Below, one piece after another: positions 27,283 to 42,578 of a stretch of 64,000 bases of DNA; the stretch's first letter is position 1, and each line of letters begins with the position of its first letter. The position numbers were made by a program, and so were the translations under genes. This DNA is from Atherix ibis (lineage: Eukaryota > Arthropoda > Insecta > Diptera > Athericidae): NCBI GenBank assembly GCA_958298945.1, contig OY282607.1, positions 79,414,868-79,478,867 on the forward strand, given 5' to 3'. The notes beneath the pieces were generated by a model. The model saw only the letters and a program-made list of their open reading frames with translations. It did not search any database and was not told the DNA's origin.

Positions 27283-30200
27283 CTAAAATAGAAATATTAT
27301 TCAATTAATCATTATTATAAATATTAATAGTTATGCCTAGTTTTATTGAAATATGCAATTTTATCTAAAGCTAATGCAGCCACAATTTTTATGATAACGA
27401 ATATATTAATAGACTTTCTTAAAGAAAACATATAAATTATATTTTTTCGAAATGCATTAAAAAAATGTTCATTCAATTTATATCTAAATTAACCACCTTA
27501 TTTAAATAGTGGAGTATGTACTTATCAATATAAACGTTATTACATCCAATATAAAAAGCAATTACATTAATAATATAATATTATTAGAAAAATATTACAT
27601 TAATGAGATTGTGTAAAAAAAACCATGCACACATTTAAAAATTTGAAAACCTACCTTCTGTTTTTTTTATGGGAACTCACAACAAGGAAATTACAAATTA
27701 GTAAAATAAAATGAAATCATTGAAAAATCGAAATAATTTTAGATTTATACAGCATTTTGGTTTCTTTATTTCGTCAAAATTGTATTTTTACAACTATGAT
27801 ATGCATTCTTTTGTTTTTTTTTTAAATATATATATTTTTTCATTATTATGTATTTCCACCCATGATTGAAATATGCCATCACTTTGAATGTTTTTATTAT
27901 AATACCTTTTTTTCTAGTATTTTTACATACTTTTATTTTACTTATAAAAAAGAACTTAATTTTTAAGCAATATATTTTTTTTAAATATAGTATTTTTATT
28001 ATTACTTTATAATTATTTATTAATTTATTGTTTTTGTTTTATTTTTTATTTTTAAATTATTATTTTTATTTTTGTAAAATTAACGATATTTGCTATAGGG
28101 TTCTATGCATTTATCGTATAATTTGGGAATAGAATAATTTGGGTTTTTTTTTTGTTTCAAAATGCTCAAAAATTTTTGAACTTCTCTTTATAAATATTAT
28201 TATAATTTTTTTAATTGTTTGTTTTTGTAAATGTTTTAATTTCAATTTATGCATAATTAAAATCACATAAATTTAATGAATTAATATTTTTATATTGGGA
28301 TATTTACAAAACTTGAAATATTTCAATTAAAATATGATATTTATTGTGTTTTTAATGCATACATGTTTTTTTATTTAATTTTTTACTTTAGTTATTTATT
28401 TTTGTTTTATAAAAAATGAACAAAAATGATATTAAGGATTTTCATTTATCTTTATTCTTATGATATGGATATCTATTTTTGATAAAAAAAAATTACTTTT
28501 TGGAAATAATATTACAATTAAATTTATTTTATCAATAATTTGTATAAAATAATAATATTTAAGATATTATTTTTTATATACAAATTATTCGTTGAAATAA
28601 GCATTTATGAATATTCATAGTTAATTTAGGTTTTTAATACGAATTCATTTGTGAATTATTATTCTTTTAGATGATTACGTGAAACCAATCAATAAAAATA
28701 AACTCAACGAAGATGATAATAACAGTAAATTTTAAAATAAACAAAAACTATAATGATGAAATATTTTTAACTATCACAAAATTTTTAAAAATAAAAAGGA
28801 AAATGAAAAAAAACCAACTTTAATTACAAAATGTACGAATACTATATATAAAAATAAAGGAATTTTGAGATTTGTGAGTCTACTAAAGATTTCAATCAAT
28901 AATAGTTCATATTTGTATGAAATCTAGGATGATATCAATTGATATGATTATTATGTATATTATCATGACAAAATACTTTTATGGGCCAAATAAGAATGAA
29001 CTATTATCTGGAAAATAATCCTCTTTAAAAAAATGATAATAACTTATTTTTTTCACACATAAATTTGTAGTCTCTTGTATAAATAGAAATATTTTTATTA
29101 AAATTTTTAAGTGTAAATAATATGACTTACGCATAATAAACCGAGGCATTTTAATTGACATTGTAACATATATTTTTTATTTAATTATATAAATGACAAT
29201 ATGTCACAATTTTTGTTAAAAAATTACTTAAAGGATTCTTGTTAAAATCAAATAAACAAAATGAGAGGGTAACAAATACAGTTCAATTTTATTGCATATA
29301 ATTTTAAAGAATTATGCACCTATACGAACATTTACTAATATAATAACTACAAATGTATGTATATAATATTATTAAAAAAAGTTTATTAAATAATAACATG
29401 GGATAAATGAATAAAACATTAATATTTCTTTAAATATATTTTTTAAATACATTTTTTATACACAATAGATAAATGAATTAAACTTAAACAGGAGCCTCGT
29501 TAAAAAAAAATATTTAAAAAAAAAAAACTATAAAACAATATGTAATTAATGTAAATAAGTTTTAAAAACTTTAATAAAAGAATATTTACTTTTCTTATCA
29601 ATATTAATCCTAATATCATTTAATATTTATTAATTAAATTAAATTCAATTAAAATAATTAAAAAGTTCTTTAAATTTATTTTAACTAATTTAATAAATAT
29701 ATATTGTATATAAATTATAACTATTTATAATTTGTAAAAGAAATTATAAAAATAAAGACAAAATATAGGATAGTAATTCTTGTTAATAATTTGAAATAAA
29801 AAAAAACTAAACAAAATCCTTTATAACAAATCTATTTTCAAGAATAATAATTCATTTAGTAAAATATTTTTAAATTTGTTTAATTTTGAAGGCTCGTAAA
29901 TTTTTTTTTCATTGATACTAAATATTTTCTACATTCGTGTAAAAGGGAAATATTTTTTAAACAAAACTAGTAAATATATTACTTTTTGATTTATTTTTTA
30001 TTTAAAATAAGAATACTTATTTTTCCTTTATATTAGATAAAAATATTTTAATTTGTCAAAATCTATTTTTTTAATTTTAATTTTCTATGGATTTTATATA
30101 ATTTTTATTTTTAAAAGCAATGCCTTAAATTGGCTATAAATGACATTTCAATATTGAATATATTGTGGCATTACTAATATTAATTGCAGATATTCGTAGT

Positions 30201-33120
30201 AGTCCAATATTGTGGTTAAAAATGAGAAAATTATTTACATCACACTGAGTTGAAAAGTAAATGGTGGAATAAATAGATTATTTTCCATTATGTAAATTTA
30301 ACAATTGTCAACAAAAATAGTGTAGATGTCAGTTAAAATTTAAAATTTAATATAAAAATAATTTCGTATTATTTGAGTATTTTATGAAAATTTCATTCAC
30401 AATAATCTTGAATAGTTAAATAATGTTGACATTATGTACTAGATCAAAGTCATTACCAAATTAATAAGGTGAAAACATTTCAACCTAACTTTTTTTGAAT
30501 CTATCACTATAAAGTAAGACAATTATAATTTTCTAGAAACTAAACAAGAATAAAATAATTTACGAGCCTTTCTAAATTACAAACCAATAAAAATATATTA
30601 AACATTTAAAAATAGAAAAACTTCTCAAAAAAAAAAATATTTTTCCTTCGTTTTTAATGAAAATCTTTTTATTTAACTTAAAGAATGAAATAAAAAAACT
30701 ATAAATAAAAAGGATTTTAAGCAGATACATGATTTGATATATAATATTATATAAGTTTTCTATAATATTTCTGTACAACTGCAATTAATTTAGTTACTAA
30801 AAAGTAAAAATGTTTACTTTTATTAAATAATTATTATCAATTTATAATGTATGTAACTCATACAAATGTTATTTTTCTTATTCGTATTCAAGGGATTAGG
30901 CACTACAGTGTATTTTAATTGTATTTAATTATTTTTTCATTACTTTTTTTTTATATATATGTGTATGATTATTAATTTTGTTTTTAATTATTATTCATAA
31001 TTATAATAATGTTATTTGATAAATTTTTTTTATTGCTTTTTTTTATTATTCTTTCTTTTGTATTCATCTTAATTTTGTCTTAACTTAAGTTAAACTGTTT
31101 TCATTAATTTTTTTTTCTTTCATCATAATTTTTATAAATGTACTTATATTTAATTTGAAGGAGTTATCAGATCCGTTTTATTTACTTATTTTATATGAAT
31201 GTATGTTTTAAATATTAGAATTTCTTTCTTTCATCTTATTTTTGAATATATTTAAATTAGTGGATTATATTTATATAAACAAATAAATTATTTTATATAC
31301 TCAAAGTAAAGGATAATATTTGAAATTAATTCTTAAATAAATAGTATATGAAACGATTTGTTTTATTTTTTTTTTGTTTCTTTTCGTTGAAAAACTAATT
31401 GTTTGATAATATTTTTTTTTCAGATCCGGACTGCGTATTTTTTTAGTGAACGCATTTAATTTATATGCATTTTATAGAGTGTCAGGTTCAAAATTACGTA
31501 ATAATAAATACAATAATTAATTATATATTTTTGTTATTTTATGATTTATAAAAATGCGTGAACAATGTGTCCTATGCGGAAGTGTTTTTGTGTGTGTGTG
31601 TTAGTGTTTTTATTAAAGGTTTGTTTTATGCAATATTTGTTTTGAAAATCACCTAAAAAGCTTAATTATTTTGCTTATTTTCCTTTTATCTATACATATA
31701 TTATATTCTTGTTGTAATTTTTTCCTCTTAAATTATTTTTCAAAATGTCTCAAATTTCGTTTATATTAAATGTTTTTAGCAAAACTAAATTTTTTTTGTC
31801 CTCTTTCTTATTTGTTGGTTATAAATTTCCATTAAGTAATGAAAGAATTTTTGTTATTTATTTCTTTGTCTATAATTTATATTTTTTCCCTATAAGCATT
31901 ATTCTGTTTAGTCATATATGATTTTATGTATGCATAGTTTTTTAAATATATATTTTTTTTTAAACTTTTTAATTTTGAGCTTTAACAATTTTTTTTAATT
32001 TAATTTTTTACTGTTAAAGATATTTTTGTTAGTTTTATATTTATTTCAAAAGTTTATATTTTTAATCATTTTTCTTCATTGTCTTTCATAACAGAAATTA
32101 CAAACTTTTTACCTAATATTATTTTGTGTATATATATGTATATGTTTTTTTGTTTTATTTTTAAAAAAATTCTACGAAATTGGTTCTATATACATATGCA
32201 TGTATATATTTGATATAATTTCTCACCATTTTATTTACAACATTTTTTTTTTTAAAATGTTATTTTACAATTTAATATGCCTCTATTCATTTGAATGAAT
32301 TATTTAATATTTTTGTTTCAAAATTGAATTTGTTCAAGTTTATAAGTTTTTGTTTTGTTTGTGTTTGTCTTTTACGAAACATTTTATTTGTCGAAATTTT
32401 GTATTTTAAGAAAACGCTTCTAAGAAATCAATTATGATGTCAGAACTTATTAATATAATGCAAATAAATACTTTTTAAATAAAAATTGTTTTATTAAATT
32501 GAAATCAGTTAAAGTTTACGTTATTTTCTTCCAGATTAAATAGAAATGATAGATATAATTAGGTAGATATATAAATATATTGTATTAAAAACAAATGAGT
32601 TCTAGGGAAAAGAAATAATAATGTAGTAGATTAGCTGAGTAAAAGCTTATACAAAATTCCAACATCCTAGAATACTTGAATTGAGCTTTCTTTAGACTTT
32701 ATATTACAATAGTTAGACTATTGGTCTAACGCACTTACTGAATTAAGTTTAAAATGAACTTTTACTCAACAATGTTCTTACTAAAAATTGTTTTATACTC
32801 GTAAAAATGTATGCTTAGACAAAAAGCGTTCTCTTAAATTTTTGTTTCACAATTAAAACCATTTAATATTTTCCTCTTCCAAAAGTAATTCATTTTGTTC
32901 CTTTAATTCAAATACAAATTTTGTTTCGATATTATCTCGAGTGTATTCCTTTTTTGGTTTTTTTGTTAGCTTAGCTTGGCACTCAAATTATATTCTATTG
33001 CATATGAAATATATATTATATTCCTTGGTGCTATTTTGTTTTTGGTAATTTTTTTTTTTAAATTATTATTAAATTGCTATTTCGTAGTGTGGTTTTTGGG
33101 ATAGTTTGTATTGGATAAAT

Positions 33121-33138
33121 GGGGGGGGGGGGGGGGGG
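33121..33138 (+). repeat. Poly-G run of 18
   Basis: Eighteen consecutive G bases in AT-rich DNA. The length in the assembly may be uncertain. Confidence 0.9.
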
Positions 33139-34463
33139 TTGTATTTATGTATGTATCTACGAGTATGTATACGCATTCAAATCAAGCGTTTTATAACATT
33201 TTCATTTTCCAATTGAATAAAAATTATTTCATTAGTTTTTTATATAAAGCAAACGGCTTGAAATTTTTTTGTTGTTGTATTTTTCGTTATTACATATATT
33301 TTTTTAAACGTAATTATTGATTTCCGTTCAATTTTTATAAAATAGTTCAAAATGTTGTTTTTATTTAATAAAGAAATGCAAAAAAAAAGAATTTATAAAT
33401 AAATTGTAGTTTTTTTATTTGAATATTTTTTTTTTAATTGTATTATTTTGGTTTTACAAATTCAATTGAAGTAAAATAAAATAAAAAATATTTATTCTTT
33501 AACACATATGTATACAATGGCACAATGTGTTTACTCTATATTCTGTAACTGAAATTTATTGTTTAAAACATAAAAATATAAATAAAAATATATTTTATTT
33601 GTATAAAGGATTAGTTTTGGTTGATAATAATAGTCTACTATTTATATTATGTAAATATAAAATTAAATATTTTCTATTTGTTGTATTTAAAAACATCCTA
33701 TTTCAATTATTATTTGTGTATTTATTTATTGTAAATAAAAATAGAAATTTTTACTATTTCTGTAATATAAATATAACTATTTCTGTATTTGTTTTTTTTT
33801 TTTTAATTATTATTATTATTCTTTCTCTCATACATATATAATAGTAAATGTAATTAACAAAAAAGAAAAAGTGAAATTTTTTTAAAATAAATTTATTTTA
33901 TTTTTTTTAATTTTTTTTTATAAATAACAATATAATTGATTTTTAATATTTTGTTTTTCCTTTCAATTCGGTAAAATATAAAAAAAATATTTGCTATTGT
34001 TTGTATGTTTGTTTGTTTATTTAATTATTTTTTTTCATCTGTTTACCTTATTTATTTATGTAATAATAGTATATTTTGTAAATTGTTTAAGGAATTGTTA
34101 ACAACTTTGAACTTTTCTATGTAAAGATAATGCATACATAAGTATGTATGTATGTATGCACGTATGCTTACCATTTAAAATTTAATTTCATGTTTTAAAT
34201 ATGAATTTTAATTCAATTGTTTATTTAAAAAATTTAATTGTCTTTTATTTTCTCCCTCACATTCCGTAATATAGTTTTCTCTTTGCCCTATTTTGTTTTG
34301 TTTTTTTTTAATAATTATTTATTTAAAAAAATTAACTATTTTTTATTTGTTTTAATTTTATTGTATGTATTTTATTTAAATTTGTTTTGCTTAAATATGG
34401 TTCTATTGCATGTTTTGTATATTGTATAACTGTGGAAGAATTTGAGTTGCCCTGAGCTATTTT

Positions 34464-34490
34464 CATATATATATACATACATATATATAC

Positions 34491-34537
<47 letters not shown>

Positions 34538-34553
34538 TATATATAATTAATTA
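34464..34553. repeat. (TA)n / (CATA)n microsatellite
   Basis: Mixed CATA and TA repeats with a long pure TA core. Confidence 0.9.
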
Positions 34554-35201
34554 TATTTATTTTGTTGTATTTTGTGTAATCATTAATGCTTTTCATAATT
34601 CCATTTTTGAAACAAATTCGAGGTTTAAGTTTCTCTATGAATTACTATCCTTTTACCAGCTGCTATAAGAATTTTCTTCATATACATACACATGAGTATG
34701 AATATATATATATATATATTATTATATAATATATATTTACGATTTAATTCGTTTGTAAGAATTCTACAGTGTCACATTTTATTAAATAATTATATTTAGT
34801 TTATTGTATTCTCTTTTATAGTTTTTCATAAATATATTGTAAATATATATATGTATGTGTTTATTTACGTATATATATTTTTATATATGTGTAATAATAT
34901 TATATAATTCTTTAAAACGTATGCTTTTTATATGTGTATATATAAATTTATATATATATATTGAAGAAAAAATAAATTTTAAAATATTATCTGTAACAAA
35001 AAACCATTTATGTATAGATATGAATATTTAACAGATTTGTTATTATTATTGTTTTATTATTTTGTTCTTATTTTACTATTTTCTGTTATAAGCTTTATTT
35101 TTTAAAATTTTTATTTAACGTTTATTTGTTTATTTTATATACATTAACTATAGCATTTATATTATAATTTAATATTAATTAATTTTTTTATATACGAGTG
35201 G

Positions 35202-35219
35202 GTGTGTGTGTGTGTGTGT
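35202..35219. repeat. (GT)n microsatellite
   Basis: GT dinucleotide run following GAGTGG. Confidence 0.85.
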
Positions 35220-35371
35220 ATGCAATTTTTTTCATGGAAAATTGTAAAAGTTTCAATTCAGATTAAAACGAATAATACAAATAAAAAAGCTTTGCTAATA
35301 AAGACCAAAATTCATTATAATTCAGTCTATTCTTGTCTTGCATTTACTGACTCTAATTATGGTTATTACTC

Positions 35372-35403
<32 letters not shown>
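35372..35403. repeat. (TTA)n microsatellite
   Basis: Uninterrupted TTA trinucleotide run. Confidence 0.85.
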
Positions 35404-36337
35404 TTTATAATTCTTATAATTATTATTAGTATTACTTTTTTGTTCATAAAAAAAAAAAACAATAATAAAAATCTCCGCAAATAATTTTCGATTATAGAAT
35501 ATAGGATTTATAACTAGTAATTTCTGTCTTCTTGCAAAAAAAAAAAATTATCTGTCCTTTCATAATATGAATTCTATTTGATTAAAAATTTTTTCTTTCA
35601 AAATATACTTCATATAAAAAAAATCTATAATAAATATTTTGGTAAAAGTAAAAGCATTAGAAAAAACGATTTCTTTTATCTCTTCTCATTAATTATGTAT
35701 GGTAGACATATCATAAATAAATAGATATAAAAATAAAATTAATTTTAAAAAAATCAAAAACTCTTCCAATTTTATATTATTATTGTAATAATTCTTTAAT
35801 TAATAATTTTCTTTCAAAATTGTATTTATATTCATTTTAAGAAAACACTATTTGCATTTAATTAATTTTCCATGTATAAATTTTAATAATACTTTTATAT
35901 TTGTATTGATTTAAATCACTTTTTACAAATATTTAAACAATATTTTTGCATTAATATTTTTTCTTATTCTTCTTTTAATTGGTAATTTTTTAATATAGAG
36001 GCACTCTAAGCTACAATTGGTCAAAATAATAAATGATTTTCTAATTTAAAAATTATACAATAATAAATTTAGAAATTTTTATACATTATTTCAATTATTT
36101 ATTGTTTTTTTTTTATCTTATTTTCCTAATTGAAATAAAAGTTAGTAAAAATGTAATAAATTTGAAGAAAAAAAAAAATTATTTTAATCTGGAAAAGGCA
36201 TTTATGAAAGCTGATATTTATTTATTAACAAAAAAAAACAAACATCAAAAACCTTATATAAATATTCACAGAAGAATAAAGATATATTCAATATAAAAAT
36301 TATTCTCCATTAACTCGTATTGGTATATGCCGCTGCT

Positions 36338-36386
36338 AAAATGGCGATCTAATGGCGGTCACCAAAATGGCTGCCGACGAACCATC
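36338..36386 (+). promoter_or_regulatory. Cluster of YY1/Pleiohomeotic-like ATGGC sites in the intron
   Basis: Three close matches to the AAnATGGCnGCC type of site lie in 38 bp: AAAATGGCGA (36338-36347), TAATGGCGGT (36350-36359) and AAAATGGCTGCC (36364-36375). A weak inverted GAACCATCTT follows (36379-36388). The patch stands out as GC-richer than thousands of bases around it. YY1/Pho recognising a GCCAT core is established; function here is inferred. It might instead be a transposon fragment. Confidence 0.35.
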
Positions 36387-38864
36387 TTAACAGGTTAAGT
36401 TAAGTTGGATAACCAATTTCAAAGATAAATTTTGAGTGAATTTCTTTAATGAGTTAAGAAAAAAAAATTAAAATCATTATTCACACAAAAAGTACATATA
36501 TAAATAAAGAAAAAATATGAGCAGAATAAGAAAAAAACCGAGATTTTTTTTAAATAATCAATTTTAATATGAAAGAAAAAACACATGTTTGCTCGCAAAT
36601 TGATCAAATAAAATTGCTCAAATGATTATGGTTTAATACTGTACACATGATGTGCATACATGCACATAAGTGTAAGTGCATACTTGTGTTAATCAATCCA
36701 CTTTCTGATTTGTGCAATTTTTCTCTGTCCAAAAGTCTACTAAATCTAATATTATTAAAATAAATATAAGCTTTCAAAAATGCCTAGTAAAAAATTATAT
36801 TGTTTTCAACATTTTAATACTTATTTTTTGAAGAAAAAAAAGAAATTACAACAAATAGAATCATTTAAAAATATTTGACCATTGCTGGGATATATACATA
36901 TTAGTACATATATACATTTGCGTACAGATATATTCGGTAATTAGTATACTACTCGTAAGTAAACTGTGTCCAAATCTATGTAAGTAAATTTTTTATTAGA
37001 TATTTTTTCTTTGTTGATATATATGTATATGCGTGTGTGTAGTTTTGTTCAAAAAATTTTAATTCCTAAATTATTCTTTCTTGATTAATTTGATTATCTT
37101 AAAAATATTATATATGTATGTACATATATGTATGTATTTATGTATGTATATAAAGAGTGTATAGTATTATATATTTGATGTTTCGAAATTTTTGGATCGT
37201 TTTTTTTTTATCGATTTTTCATTTTATATCTTCGTGGTTTTTCTAAATAATATTTCATCATTTTATTATTACAATTAGTATTTTTACATAAGTATTCCTC
37301 ATTTAATTATCTTTTTTTAATTGCTGCCCGTGCTTTTTTTGGTTACAATTTTCTATTTTCTTGCAAGATTATCCATACTTCCTTTTTATATACTCGTATG
37401 GTATGTCTGCATAAATATGTATAAATTATGTGTAGTCATGTATTTATATTTATGTATCTATTTACAAAAAGTGTACTTATTATTTTTGTGTAGATTATTT
37501 TTTTTTTAATCTATTAAAAGCAAAGTTTTTTTTTTTGAAAGAAGAAACTCAACGGAATTTTCAAAAAAAATTTCAACTTTACTTCTCTTAATAACTAATA
37601 AATAATTTTATGCATAATATTAATGAAAATATTCAATTTCTATATAGTTCCATTTGATAATTTATTATTTTTATAATTATTTAAAAATAATTTTTTGTCA
37701 CGCCCAATACGATTCTTATTTAGTTTTTCCTTAATTATGTTATGTACATTAAAAATTTTATTTATATCATCAGAAATTTAATTTGGTATATTTGAAAATT
37801 TTGGATAATTTTTCCTTTACTAATATTGTATTTATTTATGCCTAAACATTGTCTAAAAAGTCCTATAATATATTTTTTATTATTATTGCTCTTTTTTAGG
37901 TTACTTTTTTCTGTTTTTTTTTCTATTTTTTTTTTGTTTTGCTTAAATATTCCATTTATAATTATTAGATATTTGAAGATTTTTATCGATTATTTTTTAT
38001 CCCTTAATATGTGATTATTTTTTCTTTCAATTCTTTGATGTGCTCTTTGAAAGATTATTTTATTTAATTATTGATTATGATCTTATTTCAGTGTATGTTG
38101 GCTATAAAAACTATAAATAAAATAAAAGAAAAAAAAAGAAGAAAAAAAAAATTATTATGCTTTAAGAATTTGAAAAAAAATTATCTGAAAAGTTTTTCTA
38201 TCACTTATATAAGAGTAAATAAGAATACATAATTTCCTATCAGAATTTAATTGAAACGATTGAAAATATGGTGAAAGTTTCAATAAAACTTTATGTAAAT
38301 GATTTTTAAGATTTTTCCATTTTGATCAGCTATCAAACTGAACATTTATAAGAAAATATTCCATAATAAATGAGTGTGGATTGTACTTATTACCTTAAGA
38401 CTATTTTAAATAGTTTTACTCAACTCCTTTTACTCTCCTTTAGTTTATATTTTGCCCCTTTTATGTAAATAAAACTATATTTCAAACCAGTCATTAATTT
38501 TTAATATTTTTAAAAAATTTTGCCGCATAGAAGATTAGTTTTAAGGCAAGCCAACAAGTACAAGAATTGAAGCTCGTTTTATGCAATTTATTATAAAATA
38601 AAATATATTTTGTGAAGAATTTAATAATGTATATGGGTTTTTATGACTTTCAATAATAAAAATGTTTTATGTTGATGAATTTTGTTTATGATAAATAATG
38701 ATAAAATGATAACTTTTACCGACAACGTGTCAGTTTTCAAGGGAACTTAACTTTGTACTTAACGATACACTAAGATCATGGAATAAAAGAATCGAAAGAT
38801 GTATTTTTTGACGCCAGTTTTTTAATTTATTTGGGATTAATAAAAGACATACATATAAAAACAA

Positions 38865-39005
38865 TTAATGGTGATCGCGAAATCCCCACCAGAAAATGAC
38901 TGTACCAGAGATACCGGAAATTTGATCTTTACGAGATATTGATTTTTGCAATGACATCACAGAATTGGGTACAATAGGTGAGCGAATTTGTTCAACAATT
39001 TTCAT
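38865..39005 (-). CDS. Possible 46-codon small open frame in a compositional island
   Basis: On the strand of the zinc-finger gene, ATG at 39005 opens a 46-residue frame ending TAA at 38865. It is Ser/Ile-rich with a hydrophobic TVIFWWGF near the C-terminus. The patch is clearly less AT-rich than its surroundings. No splice acceptor of quality is seen and I do not recognise the peptide. It may be a transposon scrap or chance. Confidence 0.15.
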   Translation of the reverse strand: MKIVEQIRSPIVPNSVMSLQKSISRKDQISGISGTVIFWWGFRDHH

Positions 39006-39178
39006 TATTCTTTTCAAAATTTATGATGTACTGTTTTGTGAAAAATTTTTTTATTTTTAATTCTGAATATATGTGTATATATAAACATTGAATAAAAAAA
39101 TTAAATTAAATAAATAAAAAAATATCTAAAATGATAAAACAATTTGTTTTTATTAAAAGCTACAAAATAATAAATTTC

Positions 39179-39196
39179 AATAATAATAATTATAAT

Positions 39197-39269
<73 letters not shown>

Positions 39270-39300
39270 TTAATAATAATAAAAATAATTGTAATAATTA
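39179..39300. repeat. Long (TAA)n microsatellite
   Basis: About 120 bp of TAA repeats with a few TTA, GTA and AAA variants. Confidence 0.92.
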
Positions 39301-41300
39301 AAATCAAAATAATTATAATTATTCAATTAATTATAGTTATTATTTTTATAGTTTTTCTTTCTTTATATCTTTATAAACATAACTAAAATATAATAAGATT
39401 AATTTTTTTTACTTCATTTATCTATTTCTCTTCGTTCGAATATATTTTATTATACAATATATTAAAATTCATCAACATTAATAAATATGTAAATTGATCA
39501 AAAAAGTCATAATTTTTTTGTATTTGACTCTTTATGAAAAGATTTTATGTGCTATTGCGTTTCAATATATTTATTGTGGATATATGTATGCTATGTATAT
39601 ACGTATGTATTTTGTAGTAGATTGATTTATTAACAAGAATAAGAGCTGCGTTTATATATTTGTTTATAAAACATTAAAAGAAATTGTCCTGTTTAAAATT
39701 TTGTATAGACGAATAAATAATGTTGATTTAATCAAATTTACGATTTTATCAATGAAATTCAATTAGTTCCATTTTATTTATGATAAAAATTTCTCCAATT
39801 CAGTGGTTACTTCTTAATCGGTACGCATACGATACTGAACTTGATTACAGCGGTTTATTTATAGCCATTTTCTGAGACAAACAAGTAGTTGGCGAAAGTA
39901 TACATTTAGAGTTTTTTTTATAACCAACAAATAAACCGATTTTGGATAAATTTGTATTAATAATAAATAAATAAAAAATTTAAGAATTTCCATTAGAAAA
40001 ATTGATTTAAATATGTTCATTGCAAGTACTAGTATTGGATAATTGAACTGCTATGAAGTTTATGCAGGTGAGCTTACAAAAAGGTGATCATAACGTACTT
40101 GTACGAGTAGATAAGAGATATCAGTAAATCAGCGATTGTTTTTTTATGAACTCAATAACATGTGTTAAAACAGCATTTTTTTTAATAATGTTTTATAAGA
40201 AAATTTTAACTGCCATTTATAAAATATTAGATACGCTCCGTTTAGGTTTATCCTTTTGAATTACCAAAAAAAAAAATATTTTAGAAGACAATTCATTTGA
40301 TTAGTTTTATTTATTCTTGTTTTAAATATAAAACGCAGCATTTTGGGTATATTCAATTATTTTGCCTGTCTATGTATGCAAAAATTATATGTTTGCGTGT
40401 GTAGTAAAAAATATTGTATGCTCTTTAGTGCAATAAGAAATAGAATTAAATTAATTGTAATTCGAATTGCAAAAAAGTCCTGTTCATTTTTGACTGAATT
40501 GTATTAAAAACATTTTCGGATTCTATAAGAAAAAAAGGGCAAATCCATTTCGTATTGATATCTGATTTGATATTTTTTTAAAAATTAACATTTATACCTT
40601 GAATTTAACTATTCCACTCTTTTTTCTTTCTTTCTTATTAAATGTATACATTAATTAGCTTACGTATAATTTTGCTATTTTATCAAATTTAAAGGTGGAA
40701 TGTATATAATCTTATGTGATTGATTGAATTTCAATAATACGAGTTTATATAAAATACACAACAATAATCATATTGTGTAAATAAATTGAATAAAAAAAAC
40801 AAGCTTATAAATTTATAAAATTTTTCTTGTTTTTTTTTTGCCAATTAAAAAATGTATAAAATAATTTTTGGAAAAAATTATTATATTTCTATAAAAAAAA
40901 AAATTTCAAATATTTTAAGGATAAATTCTATGATTTCATGAGAAAGTTTTTAATATTCTGTTATCATTTTCATTTTAGTATAAATATAAATATATATATA
41001 TGTTTGTGTGTGTATGTATGCCCGTTTGGTTCATTAAATCTGAAAAACATTTTAAAAAAATATTTTCCTTATTTTTTCTTATTTTTCTTCTATTCGAACA
41101 AAAAAAAATTTGTTTTTAAATTTTCATTATTTACCTAAATACTAATAAATTTATAAGATCATTTAGATTCTCGTTTATTCATTAATTTTAATGAAAAATA
41201 ATTGTGGAATATATATATATATATAAGAATAAAAAAATTTTATTTAAAAAAAATAAACAACTTATAAACAACAAAAACACATATCCTATCTATATGTGCA

Positions 41301-41302
41301 TG

Positions 41303-41333
<31 letters not shown>

Positions 41334-41344
41334 GTATGTATGTA
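41301..41344. repeat. (TGTA)n tetranucleotide repeat
   Basis: Eleven TGTA-type units with one AAGT variant. Confidence 0.92.
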
Positions 41345-42560
41345 ATTGATTTTACTTAATAATTTTGTTTCATTTTGATTAAAATTTATTAAAATTTAGC
41401 ATCACAATTTTGTTTTCTAATTTTATCATTTAAATATGAGATCCTAAAAAAATATATATGCAATTTATTTTTCTCCATCCAATCATTAAAATATAATAAA
41501 ATTTAAAATTAAAATAAATAATAATAAAAAAAAAATTATATTAAATTAAAACTAACAAAAAAAAAAAATTCACATTTTCACATCTAATAATATTTATATT
41601 ATAATTGTTTTACTTTTGTTTTTCTTAATTTAATTAATATACAAGAAATTCTTTATGATCAGTATTAAAAGTATAAAAATTATAAAAATCAATTTCTCTT
41701 TGCTTATCTTTTTTTTTTTTTTCATTATGTTCATACATAAAATTTAATACTGTCATTGTATTTAATCAATTGTTTAAAATTATTATATGTATATCAAAAA
41801 TATGTCTAAATCAAATAAAATAAAATAAAAACAGAAGAAAAATATATAAACATAATTCATCACAAAATTTTCATTTCAATTTGGAATTATCGGTTATCAA
41901 TTTTTAATTAATTCTTTCTTACAATTAGCCGATTATTTTTATTTTTAAATTTTATTAATTTAGAATTATCACAGCCAATCTATTTATAATTGTGAAAGTT
42001 TTATTTTGTTTTTTTTTTTTTTTAATATATATATTTATAATTTAGGTTTTTTTCTTCTTCATTTTATTCAAAAAATCATGTATCCAAATAATCGAATAAA
42101 TAAAGCTAAACGCGCGAAGAAAGAAAGAAAATAAAACAAATAATTTTAATAAAAATTTAGAATTTATAAATCACATTTTTGATTAATTTGTCATGACTAT
42201 ACGTAATCGCAATATAGATTTTTTTCCCCCCTTTTTCAATATCTCCTTAGAAATTTTATCATTCATTTTCTTAAATATTATGAAAACGACTAATTACTGA
42301 CCTTAAAAAGGAAAGGTCCCTAAATTTTAATTACTCCTCTTAAAAATAATATCTACTTTATCGAATTTTTCTCACATTTTTTATTTTATTTAATTTTTTT
42401 TTTTTTAATTTTAATTTTTGTTTATATTTTAAAGAGAATATTAATAAATTTCTTAAATAATTAATTTTCTTCTTCTACAGAATAATCACAATTTGCCAAA
42501 ATTATTATATAATTCATTAATTTTATTTACTTTTTGTTTTTATCTCTTAATTATACTCGT

Positions 42561-42578
42561 ATATATATATATATATAT
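42561..42578. repeat. (TA)n microsatellite
   Basis: TA dinucleotide run followed downstream by a short CA run at 42600-42610. Confidence 0.85.

Larger units (their letters stand above)
27283..36337. other. Large AT-rich intron, part 1
   Basis: No exon, RNA or element recognised. The region has poly-T, TA and ATT tracts, an 18-base G run and a GT microsatellite, listed separately. Confidence 0.5.

Noticed and set aside
39101..39307. Minus-strand poly-Ile frame
   Set aside because: Direct translation of the TAA microsatellite.
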